A model generated the notes under the pieces. The model worked only from the letters and a program-made list of their open reading frames with translations. It was not told the origin of the DNA and made no database searches. Positions 55,066 to 64,000 of a DNA stretch of 64,000 nucleotides are shown piece by piece. The stretch comes from Diplonema papillatum. Taxonomy: Eukaryota; Euglenozoa; Diplonemea; Diplonemida; Diplonemidae. The translations under genes were made by a program, and so were the position numbers. The stretch covers positions 372,001-436,000 of the forward strand of contig JAPJBO010000074.1 in NCBI GenBank assembly GCA_030068145.1. Reading direction: 5' to 3'. The stretch's first letter is position 1. Each line of letters opens with the position of its first letter.

Positions 55066-58042
55066 AAAGAACCATTTGTAGGTGGGTGGGTGGTTTCTCC
55101 TCCTCCAGCCTCCGCGTCAAAATAGGCACCGGACGGACCCTCCGAGTATATCCTGCGGATTCTTAAGTGGCCTTTGAGCCCTCGGCGAAGACCCGTCGAC
55201 TCCTAGGAAACCCCGTTTTTCTCCTTTCCTTTTTTTCTATTTTTCTTTTTGCTCTATGCGCAGAGAGGAGCCATAAGTGGCAGCGAAGTCTTCTTTGGGA
55301 AAGGAAGAAAGCAACCCCGAAGCCAATGCATCGGGGCCTGCTTATAAGAATATGAGTAGGCGGGCGGCCTCACCAAATGAGATGTTTATTCCGTGTCATC
55401 ACAGAGAGAAGAAGACGTCACGCTGAATATCGAAGCACCGATGCCCCGATCTCGGTGACAAACCGAGATGGGGTATTGTGTACGGTTTTCATGACGCTTG
55501 CAACAGACAACAACACGCGAGAGTGTGTCGTCGAAGTGATGCCTCTCGTCTCACCTTTTATTCACAGCTGCGCCTGGTCCACTCTACCACTAGCTGATAC
55601 GCTGGCGTTTCATGTATTATGTAGGTGGAGCCGTTCGGTGATAGTGGCAAGGGGTGCATTCATTAAAAATGTGCACTGTCGCAGTAGTCACTCTCATGAA
55701 TAACGAGTGAGTTCGTCCCTTCGCTGAACGATGAGCAGCATATGCGTTCGGGTGTGGATAGTCCACGCGACGACCTGAAGAGTGAACACACAGGATCGCT
55801 GGTGGGAGACAGCCTCTTCGAAGCGCAACTTTGAAGTAGACTCGGATTGATCACGGATGGTTCCATGTATTATTTTCTGGTGCCGCAGGCTTAAATCTTG
55901 AACGATCGCGCCCTACACAGCTACGAATCGAGTGATGAAACGGAGTGTGGCGGGACCGATTTCCTGCAATGTATTTTGCCATTGTGGGGTGCAAAATACC
56001 CCCAGGTGATGCGACGGCCACCTGTCCTCCACACAATGAAGACCCAGTCAGCTTTTGTGACCGAGTTTCATTGTGCAGAGTCTACAAGGTCAGGCTGACT
56101 GAAACTTTCCCCTGCATTTTCACCAAGAACGTGAGAGTGGGGACCCAAGCAGATACCCTGAAAACGATGCCATCTCAGGATCGATGGCTCGCCGGCACCC
56201 GAACGAGGAATTGAGAATACACTTGCAAAACTTTAATGAGCGGATTCGAGGAGCTATCGGTTTCTGCCTATACTGCACGAGCGCCCCTTCACAACTCCCC
56301 CCACGCCCAAACGGCAGTCGCATCGCTGATGAAGATACGTGACTTTGTTTTGTGCTGATTATTTTTGCTTGCGTAGCAACACCCAGACAAAGTTGCTGAG
56401 AGGGAACAGGGATTGTTTGCTTTCTCTAAAGATTCGGATAGCGCCCGTTGGAGACACCGGGGACAAAGAACACGGGTGCTATCGCTAAGAGGTTCAAGGG
56501 TTTCAAGAGCCGGTGGAGCGAATCTACACGATGCGCCAGATTTGAGAGCAGGACAAAGAGGAAGAAGAAGAAAACAGAAGAAGAAAAAGAACTCAGAAGA
56601 AAGAGAAAGAAATGCGTAGTTTTGTTTTATTCTTTTACGTGTGCAAAGAAGCTCGCTCCAGGGCAAGAACGTACCGGTCAACCGCAGCCTGTAAAGCTTG
56701 AGTCGAAGCTAGACCAGTAAGCGGCGCAAACCCGTCCACCCTGCCCTGTGGCTGGCTTGTGTTCAGTGCAAGCGTATGCCGCATCTTGTTTAGGGAAATC
56801 GGTAGCCCACTTGACTTATTGACATGGGTCTGCAGTACCGCGGTAAACGAGAAAAATGGGGTGCTCACCAGTCAGATCGGGATCCCGCTGCAGCCTCAAT
56901 TGAGCCGCCAGATACGAGAGCAGGCAAGAACAGTTTCGAAGTTGGGGCTTGTACTAATAAACAAAGTAACGGGCCGCATCAATTGGCCAATGGTAGTAAA
57001 AATGATGGTTGTTCTTCGCATGTACATGCGTTGAGACCATAAAAAAGGTTCGGCTTTTTTTGTAGTGGTTAGTGTAGTGCCTAGAGACTTCCAAACTTGC
57101 GGACGGTGTCCATTTTTTAAGCCCTTAGCGAATACACTGGGACCAACCAAAAATGTCCCAGAAATGGACGACCGCTACCAACCGACTGCCACCTTCAGTC
57201 AGCTTTTAATATCGGGGTCAACTTCACACGTTGGCGAGTGAGCTGGTCTGGATCGTTACGTGCGAACAAGTGTAAGTTAGTACAAGTCTTCTTCAGAAGG
57301 TGTTCCTGAGCGGTTGTCGAGGTTGACCAATCGATATAGTGTGTGAAAACGAAGACTTGCTTTCTTTCGGCGACGATTGCGCGTGCATCACTTTCCCACA
57401 ACCGTTTAAGTCTGGCACTTGCATTGCGGAGAAAAGGCATGTGCCGTATGTATAAGACTCGGAGGTACCCGCCTGTACTCGGTTTTTTGCTAAATGCTTG
57501 CACCTCGCACTAAACCCAGATGATCCAGTGTTTTGGGAGCATCAGTTGGTGCTGGGATTTGCAACTGACAGATCTCGGGTAATTCCTACAAAAGACTCGC
57601 GCATAAGATGCTTATTAAAGTTTATTATTCAGAAACGGTTTTTATCGACGATCCTATTCATCATACTATTCTACGATCCAAGAAACCGATACGGCAAATG
57701 GATAACCATTCCAGTGTTTGCTGAATCCGTCGTGTCTCAGTCGTTGGGTTCGCCTTTGACGTGAAGGCGAGGCGGGGACAAACCCCATTTCGGGCTGGCT
57801 CCCTGTGCGCCGTAAATCCTAGCAAGTCCCAGATTCCGAGCTACTCAAGTAGGCCACGAGGAGCGGCACACCCAGTCGATTGCACGGCTTCCTCGGAAAC
57901 CGGGGAGCCTATCATCGTCAACCTCATCCCAAGGACACTTGCCGACGAAAGAAGAAGAGAGCGACTGGGATGCAGCAGTTCATTCGTGCCTAAGAGCGTG
58001 CACGGCAAAGAGGGATATGCTCCTAACTCAAGACACGAGGGT

Positions 58043-60205
58043 TCATGGCCCCTTGACGAGCATCTCCAGGTCTTCAAAAGATAGCTCGGAGTCGGCGCAG
58101 CAGAAAGAGTTGGTCTTGTTCGCTATGAGCGCGGTGAGAATGTCATCACGCTCTTGGGGTTGAGGACGTTGTTGTGATTGCCGGTTGATAGGGAAGCGGG
58201 TCTGGACGACGCGTGTAGTCGGCGAAACGTGTGTCATCGGGTCATTTTTCCCTACACTTCGTCTCCGCGAAGACATCACAGCAACCGGTTCCTCACGGCC
58301 GGAAGGTGGCTGTGTTTCGACATCCGGAATCGCGTCTTTGCGATGCGCAGAAATGCTTCGAGCTACAGACGGCGGCACTGGACTAACCGACGGTGACACC
58401 GGACGGAAACCTCGAACTCCGCCCCTGTCAGATGATCGCTTGTAGGGGCTTATGCTGCGCATAGCACAAGCTCGGTTTCCTGTGGGCGCTGTTCGGATGG
58501 ACGAGAGCGAGTCTCTCGGATCAACAGACGAAACCCGTCTTCCGAGACGCTTGACGAGTGTTGGCACGCCCACAACATTGTGATCTGTAGCGATGAGTGG
58601 TTTTGGGCTGACGCTTTGACTTGGATTGGTGTTGAGCGCTCGTGCTGTGAGAGGCGATGCGGGATTCTTGGTGATGTGGGAGTACCCTGTACGACGACCC
58701 GCTGGGGCTGACTGTACCGAGTGAAGAGAAAGCCCAGGATCGACGTCTGCTTGATAATATCGCAGAATTGAAGGCGACTGGTGCGCGCCAAATTTCTGCG
58801 CGGCGATCAGAGGTACGGGCGAGCGAGCACGCCGACTCGTGCTATGATTTTGAGCAGGCGACGGGAATCCCACCTCGCGAAGTGGGATGAGTGGGCGACC
58901 TGTCGCAGGACCCAAGCTAGTGCCGTACGGGCTCGCCATTCTACGCATCGACGCGCATCGCGTTGCACTCGAGCGTGACGAGCCTCGTACTGTCCGCGGG
59001 TTACCGGCAGCAGATGATGTGTCGGTCGACCGCCTGCTGCGACCGCTGGTTGTTGTCGTTCGAGTCTCGGTTACGCGTTTTTTTGCCTTTACACGCGGAC
59101 TGGCTGGACGCGAAAGCGGCAGGATTCCTGCTGGCATGGCAGGGCTGGTACTGGGGATGCTTTCAAGAGGCGCACCAGCTTTGGCCATGAGCAGCTCTAT
59201 TTGCCTCCTCAACTTCGTTTCGTTAGTGGGCAGAGTGCTATGGACGTGGCGCAAACCGGCGACGACATCATTCAACTGATCGCGCAGGTGCACGCTCCGC
59301 TCGTTGGGGGACGAGCGAGGGGAGGGCGTGCATGTAGATGCTTGACTGCGCGGTGTGCTAACGCAACGATGCGACGGCTGAGTGGACGATACGAGACCCG
59401 TCGATGAATGAAGGTTCGTGCTGCGTGCGGTATGCAGACCGGGGCTGCTGTATCCACTTTCGGAGCGAGGTGTTGGTCGCTCGCTGCCTGTACCCGAGCC
59501 ATTCGGCTGGCTGAGGTGACTGATGTGGAGTGGCAGGCTTGCATTTGGCGAGTGAATGCCTCCTTTAGCAGCAGGCGAGTCACTGACACCTGAAGCATCG
59601 TTGTGGCGGTATGGAAGCGGGTTGTGCTTGACAGATGTGAGAACTGTCGAGGTTTGAGGCGCAGGAGAGGGATAAGGCTCATGCTCGACGTCGCTATCTT
59701 CTTGGAGTATCTTTAATGCTGCCTCCTGACCCGCGAGGAGCGGCACGGTCTGCCTTTGCGCATGATCTTGCAGGACGCCTTCGGTCGCCATCAAAAACTG
59801 TCGGACTTCAGACGGACTCGCATCGCAGACTTCACACTCCAGAGACGCTGTTGCCAGTTTCTTGGCAGGGCTGGCGAGGTCATCGCTCATGAAGTCAACC
59901 CACTTGTAGTCACACCAAGGCCTCCGTACGTCAATTTTTACCTCTGATAGAACCTCACCTGACGGGCCGTCCACCAACGACAGAGACAGCACCCGTCCGT
60001 GCACTGTGTCCTTGTCCCACAGGAAAGTAAAAGAGCTTCCGAGATACAACTCTTCCTCGTCAATAACCTCAGTGCGACCTTCTTGGCTGTTAAGCTCCGC
60101 TGCTATGTGAACATTGTCGACGAGATGGGTTTGCAAATGTCGCACCTCGACCACCTTCACGATGGCTTTGCCTGTGATGTCGATACCCGACCCCACGGGA
60201 CCCAT
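58043..60205 (-). CDS. Large protein: C2-like N-terminus and disordered Ser/Arg/Pro-rich tail
   Basis: A 720-residue protein from ATG 60205 in one exon. Residues 10-115 alternate in beta-strand pattern (A-I-V-K-V-V-E-V-R-H-L, F-T-F-L-W, V-L-S-L-S-L-V-D, E-V-K-I-D-V) like a C2 domain. Calcium-binding aspartates are not clearly all present, so this may be a protein- or lipid-binding C2 variant. A helical stretch with C-E-V-C follows (125-175). The rest (180-680) is low complexity, rich in Ser, Pro, Arg and Thr with many S-P and R-x-x-S sites, hence a likely phosphorylated, disordered scaffold, perhaps on the cytoskeleton. The final 40 residues (I-L-T-A-L-I-A-N-K, then acidic D-S-E-L-S-F-E-D-L-E-M-L) could form a short helix. 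Family not recognised. Confidence 0.78.
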   Translation of the reverse strand: MGPVGSGIDITGKAIVKVVEVRHLQTHLVDNVHIAAELNSQEGRTEVIDEEELYLGSSFTFLWDKDTVHGRVLSLSLVDGPSGEVLSEVKIDVRRPWCDYKWVDFMSDDLASPAKKLATASLECEVCDASPSEVRQFLMATEGVLQDHAQRQTVPLLAGQEAALKILQEDSDVEHEPYPSPAPQTSTVLTSVKHNPLPYRHNDASGVSDSPAAKGGIHSPNASLPLHISHLSQPNGSGTGSERPTPRSESGYSSPGLHTARSTNLHSSTGLVSSTQPSHRCVSTPRSQASTCTPSPRSSPNERSVHLRDQLNDVVAGLRHVHSTLPTNETKLRRQIELLMAKAGAPLESIPSTSPAMPAGILPLSRPASPRVKAKKRVTETRTTTTSGRSRRSTDTSSAAGNPRTVRGSSRSSATRCASMRRMASPYGTSLGPATGRPLIPLREVGFPSPAQNHSTSRRARSPVPLIAAQKFGAHQSPSILRYYQADVDPGLSLHSVQSAPAGRRTGYSHITKNPASPLTARALNTNPSQSVSPKPLIATDHNVVGVPTLVKRLGRRVSSVDPRDSLSSIRTAPTGNRACAMRSISPYKRSSDRGGVRGFRPVSPSVSPVPPSVARSISAHRKDAIPDVETQPPSGREEPVAVMSSRRRSVGKNDPMTHVSPTTRVVQTRFPINRQSQQRPQPQERDDILTALIANKTNSFCCADSELSFEDLEMLVKGP

Positions 60206-60673
60206 CGCAACGGGTCAACGTATACACGGGTAGGATTCCTTCGGTTGCTGTATTTCTTTTCGGGGGCGGTGTACCTGACATTTCGCTTATTGCATAAGCA
60301 CGAACACAAGTGAGACGAACTACCATCACAAGCTTATGAAACAATTCGCCGTGACCCTGTCCCTCAGAGAGGCTACAAAGTCTTGGATGCCATCTTGGTT
60401 TTCGCTACTTTTTTTCTTTTTGAAAGTATGATCAGGGTGGACTATTTTTCGTAATAACAATTAATTGTAAACACGAAAGAGAACGCTGGCAGCGTGTTTG
60501 GGAGAAGATTAGCCTACCGATCATATGCACTCACTATCACTCACTAACAGGCTAATCCTCCCCCGGCACGTACAAACAAACCGGACGCTGCAAGCTTCTT
60601 GGAAAGCATTAAGGACGACAACTGGAGCTGTCCAGTCTGTTGCTGCCTTGCTGACCGAAACAAGCACGCAGCC
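60206..60673. other. Upstream region of the C2-like gene
   Basis: No promoter element recognised. TATGCACTCACTATCACTCA repeats near 60525. Confidence 0.4.
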
Positions 60674-61146
60674 ATGGCCGACGACCTCGAGGGCCCAATC
60701 GAGTTCCCGAGGCTGTTTCCTCAGCCGGGGGAGGATGAGGACGAGGGCGGAGCCCTACAGGCGGTCCTGGAGAATCTTCCAGATGGACCCTGGAAGGCGC
60801 CCTTTTCCCTCCTTTTGCACCAGCTCACAGGCACTCAGTCTGAGCTGTCGAAACTCAAGGCAGATGCTGCCCGAGACCGCCAGGAGGCAGAGGCTGCTGA
60901 GAATGCCGAAGTAGACGCGCGACGAGTCCAGACGTGGGCCCCCTTGCTGAAGACTTCGGGGGGCCGGCTCTCCCTACGCAATGACCTCACCCGTCGGTTT
61001 GGCGATGCGTTAGAGGTGGACGAGGCGAGGCAGGCGTACCGGCATGAGCTGAGGTCGTCTTACGACTCTCTGTGGGCTCTTCTGCCTGTTGCTCACAACA
61101 ACCCTCCCGTGCTTCAGGCCATGCAGGCTACCATCGTCCGGATCAA
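60674..61146 (+). pseudogene. Gag-like or ORF1-like fragment interrupted by a repeat
   Basis: From ATG 60674 the frame encodes an acidic then helical protein: G-P-I-E-F-P-R-L-F-P, P-W-K-A-P-F-S-L-L-L-H-Q-L, a coiled-coil candidate (T-Q-S-E-L-S-K-L-K-A-D-A-A-R), R-N-D-L-T-R-R-F-G, R-H-E-L-R-S-S-Y-D-S-L-W-A-L-L. About 157 residues in, coding sense stops at a T-run and the composite repeat (61196 onward), although the frame stays open to 61387 by chance. It is the only plus-strand frame with good protein character. A mobile-element protein cut by insertion is likelier than a host gene. Confidence 0.4.
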
Positions 61147-61195
61147 CTATTTTTTTTTTTCCTTCTTTTCTGTCCCGTTATTTTTTTTATCGCGC

Positions 61196-61862
61196 CGTGC
61201 AGTGCAGTCACCGGCCGGTCGAATTGACAAAAAAAAAAATATATATATATATTGCTCTCGGATTGACATTCGACCGGTCAAGGCGGTTGAATGTGGACAC
61301 CGGTCGAATTCGACCGGCACCCGTGTAGATTCGACCGGGCAAAAAAAAAAATTAGAAAAATCTGCCATGGGTAGTGCCACACAGTAGCAACAAAAGCCAA
61401 GGTCACGGGGGCAAGGGCAAGCTTTTGGATTCCCAACTCCACTCACCAACTCCTGGATTGCAGTATGTTCGGCTGCAGCCAGAATACAGAGACTACTGGG
61501 GTCTACAACAAGGTGGTGAAGCAGCAGCACACCCACGAAGGCACATGCCAAGGTCACAGCAGTCAGAATGGGGCCCACCTACAAAACCAAAACTGGCCTC
61601 AGGCATCTGAAGACTCCACTGCAACCCCGAAACTCGTCACTCTGGGCCCATCTTTTGTATGATGGGTGAAACTGGGTTGTCGACCTGTTCATGGCACTAA
61701 TGGTTCACAAGCGAAGCTACTGGAGAAAGTCGTATTAAGCCGTCCAACTACTGATGCACGACAGTGTACTAACTTTGTGAGACTGCCCGTTCAGCTAAAC
61801 CCCAAAGTTTGAAGCGAACTTTCACTCTAAAACCACATGTTGTTTTCCCACGCGTAGCGTGG
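61196..61862 (+). repeat. Dispersed composite repeat, copy 2
   Basis: Matches 49220-49976 block by block, including the CCGGTCGAATTCGACCGG palindromes and the CCACGCGTAGCGTGG hairpin at the end. One ~77-bp unit where copy 1 has two, and an AT dinucleotide run (61239-61251) where copy 1 has none. Confidence 0.87.
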
Positions 61863-62092
61863 GGAAATTTTTTTCTGGCATTGGATGGATTTTGACCTGC
61901 ATTCCCCAGTGCAAAAAAAAGTTGTGGCAAATTCCTGTCCAAAAAAAAAAAGTTTTTTCGCCGGTCGAGCGGTCGAGCCTGACTGCACTGGAGCCGTGTA
62001 ACGCGGAACAAATAAAAAAAATAGTCTACCCTCATAGTTACAAAAGATTCTTCGAGTAACACCCGGCGGCAACCCGATGACTCCGGAGACAG

Positions 62093-62540
62093 TCAACATC
62101 TGACGCCACGGAGATGTCGGGTATTAGAACCTTTGAACGGTTCATCCCTTTTCCCACCGTAGTAACGCGTAATTCCAGCGTCTTTTAAACACTGCGGGAG
62201 CTTTTCCTGAAACTGCTGGGAAGATACATTGGCAGTGTCACCGCTTGCTACTTCGTCTTCGGGACCTTTTGGAACCTTCCTTGTTCCATTGTGCAGCAAG
62301 AATAGCGGAATACATCACACTCGCCACGCAGCAACTCGGTGTCCTTTTCAGCATCAAGGGTTGAAGCAAACCGGCTGAACGCGCTCCGAACTTGGCCGAC
62401 ATCCACCTTGTCGGAGGACGCAAGGTTCAACTTCGCAAAGCCGTACAGATACCCGTGTAGATGGTACGTTCGGCGAAATGTGTGCCTCTTTCGAGTAGCG
62501 TTTTTTCGGAGGCAGAGCCTTTTGCGCGGGCAGGCGCTGC
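62093..62540 (-). pseudogene. Frameshifted protein relic
   Basis: One minus-strand frame reads R-K-R-H-T-F-R-R-T-Y-H-L-H-G-Y-L-Y-G-F-A-K-L, then D-V-G-Q-V-R-S-A-F-S-R-F-A, to C-D-V-F-R-Y-S near 62310. Protein character then continues in the next frame (S-S-Q-Q-F-Q-E-K-L-P-Q-C-L-K-D-A-G-I-T-R-Y) to a stop at 62093. This is one former gene with a frameshift. CAGAGCCTTTTGCGCGGGCAG at its upstream end also occurs near 15765 in repeat DNA, so a mobile-element origin is likely. Family not recognised. Confidence 0.45.
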
Positions 62541-64000
62541 ACCGCTAAGACGGGCGCCGAGCGAGACTAGAGGCAGCAATTAAAGTTCTGGTGACGGTAA
62601 GGTTCGGGGGATGTAAGTTCGAGTTTGGGCGTTGCTAAGTTCTGGTGAAGCAAATGCTGGAAGTTCTGGCGAAGCTAATAAATGCTAAGCTCGCGTCGAG
62701 GGTTGCCAAGTTATTTACCAGCACAGTTCGGGACGCTTCGTTCAGCCTGTGGTGGCAAGTGGCGATGGCCCCCGACAGACCCCTGACGTAGAGTCCTGGT
62801 TCTAAGTGGACGCAGGACTGGCGACGCGGGATGAACCGAGCGTTGACTTAAGGTGTCCGAGTGATCGCTCATCAGATCCCACAAAGGGTGTCGGTTCATC
62901 TTGACAGGACGGTGGCCATGGAAGTCGGCATCCGATGATGGGTGTGTAACAACTCACCTGCCGAATGCGCCGGTCCCGAAAATGGATGATGCTCAAGCGA
63001 TCTACCCATAGTTGGCCGCGTACTGGTATCACAAAGCCAGGCGTGCGTAGGAGTGCGTGGTCCACGCCGCGAAGTCGTTGGCGTGAGGCTCGATGGAGCG
63101 CGGGTGAGTGCAGATCTTGTCTAGCTTGGTTTGCTGTTTACCTTTCTTGTTAGCAAGCACACGAGTGCGAGGTTTGAGGGCAGCAACGCCGGTCCAAATA
63201 AGCCCGACGTAAGAAGTTCGGAGAGAGGGATCAAGAACTTCGTGAACGAAGGGAGAGAAGTTCTGGACGAACTTATACCGATCACGGAACATCGAAAACC
63301 CGGACCGGGGAATGGACTTAAAAAAAGCGTACGACGGCCAGCTAAAAAAGTGCGGCTTCGCCCGCGGACCCTCGACAGAGAGCTATTAGCATACCGCTAG
63401 CCGCGGAAAATCTGGGTGGACGTCAAATGTTGCTACGTTCAACCCTGCGCTTAAATCACCTACACTGCACTGCGCTGCCAGTAACTGCCAGTAACCGCCA
63501 GTAGACTGCTGAGTTTGTGCTCACCACGATTTGGAGTCGGGAGAACCTAGAAAGCCAAAAGTAGGACCGACCCCCCAGTTCGTGAGAAAAAGCGAAGAAG
63601 ACTTCTTGTGGCCTTGTATTTTCGTTGATTGTCGGGTACATACCCACAATCACCGAACTGGCATTAAAACACCAGTCGTACGTCTGCCAGTTTGTCGCGA
63701 ACAAGACCGATGAAGAAGCTTGCTGGCTAGCTTGCGTTGGACAAGCTGCATACCGCTGAAGCCTCGACAATTAGAGATCTTCGCAGAATAAGAGAGGAAG
63801 GACAGCATAGTAAAGTTTGGGCACAGAAACCTTCGCAAAATCAAAGTGAAATAGGATGTTGGTTGTGTACTGTCTCCTACTGCCAAAGAAGAGAAATGTC
63901 AAGTGGAGTAAAGCAGCAGCCGAACAAACCAGCTACTCAAATGCGATATGACACAACGACCATTTTCTTCATGCTAAGGGGCGAGTGGGTGTGGGCGTTC
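62541..64000. other. Intergenic to right edge
   Basis: Apart from the repeat at 63408-63510 nothing is recognised. AAGTTCTGGTGAAG / AAGTTCTGGCGAAG wording repeats near 62583-62680. Confidence 0.45.
63408..63510 (+). repeat. Dispersed repeat with GCCAGTAAC units, copy 2
   Basis: AATCTGGGTGGACGTCAAAT, CGCTTAAATCACCTACAC and tandem TGCCAGTAAC match 15896-16020. Confidence 0.75.

Larger units (their letters stand above)
52614..58042. other. Intergenic, scattered repeats and relics
   Basis: No host gene recognised. Contains GGGGGGCGGAGCCCCCC (53116-53132, hairpin), a TTTTTCCGGGG-TTTGTGCCGGGTTT segment at 53317-53345 repeated at 54786-54820, the element relic at 54030-54260, and a SINE-like 3' half at 54945-55065. 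Confidence 0.5.

Overview
This window reads as nuclear DNA of a eukaryotic microbe. It holds a mitochondrial calcium uniporter pair, a GT61-like glycosyltransferase with a signal anchor, a DHHC-type palmitoyltransferase relative, a phosphohistidine phosphatase with a presequence-like N-terminus, ankyrin proteins and a zinc-knuckle/PDZ protein. All are GC-rich, apparently intronless reading frames set in about 75% non-coding, repeat-rich DNA. All nine convincing host genes lie on the minus strand. One-way, intronless arrays with duplicated MCU genes would suit a euglenozoan such as a diplonemid, but I found no spliced-leader gene or clear trans-splice acceptor, so the lineage is only a guess; a repeat-rich alga or another protist remains possible.

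Layout. 1-592 (-): 5' part of a secreted cysteine-rich protein running off the left edge. 2200-3564 (-): ankyrin protein with a ubiquitin-like N-terminus. 3.6-25.8 kb: repeat country, with a SINE-like family, TIR elements (about 8.1-10.3, 10.6-12.2, 17.2-18.2 and 20.5-21.35 kb), a foldback element whose arms are tandem arrays (13.38-15.13 kb), a tyrosine-recombinase relic and several tandem duplications. 25.8-40.5 kb (-): the gene-dense core, in transcription order zinc-knuckle/PDZ protein, GT61-like enzyme, two tandem MCU paralogs, DHHC-like protein, PHPT1-like phosphatase with a broken copy just downstream, and a second ankyrin paralog. 40.6-58 kb: repeats again, including a homopolymer-rich palindromic block, a ~2 kb TIR element, a long hairpin, minisatellites, and a small transposon carrying a 423-bp pure GAT/ATG microsatellite inserted in a perfect 32-bp palindrome. 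58043-60205 (-): a 720-residue protein with a C2-like N-terminus and a long disordered Ser/Arg/Pro tail. 60.2-64 kb: mobile-element relics and repeats.

Functionally the core genes make no obvious pathway, though the MCU pair (mitochondrial calcium uptake) and the phosphatase could share the mitochondrion. The most notable points are the two same-length MCU genes with intact selectivity filters, the DHHC-family protein with DHFC in place of DHHC and a collapsed zinc-binding region, the decaying phosphatase duplicate, a SINE-like repeat lying antisense directly upstream of several genes, and the transposon pair whose target-site duplications can be read directly.
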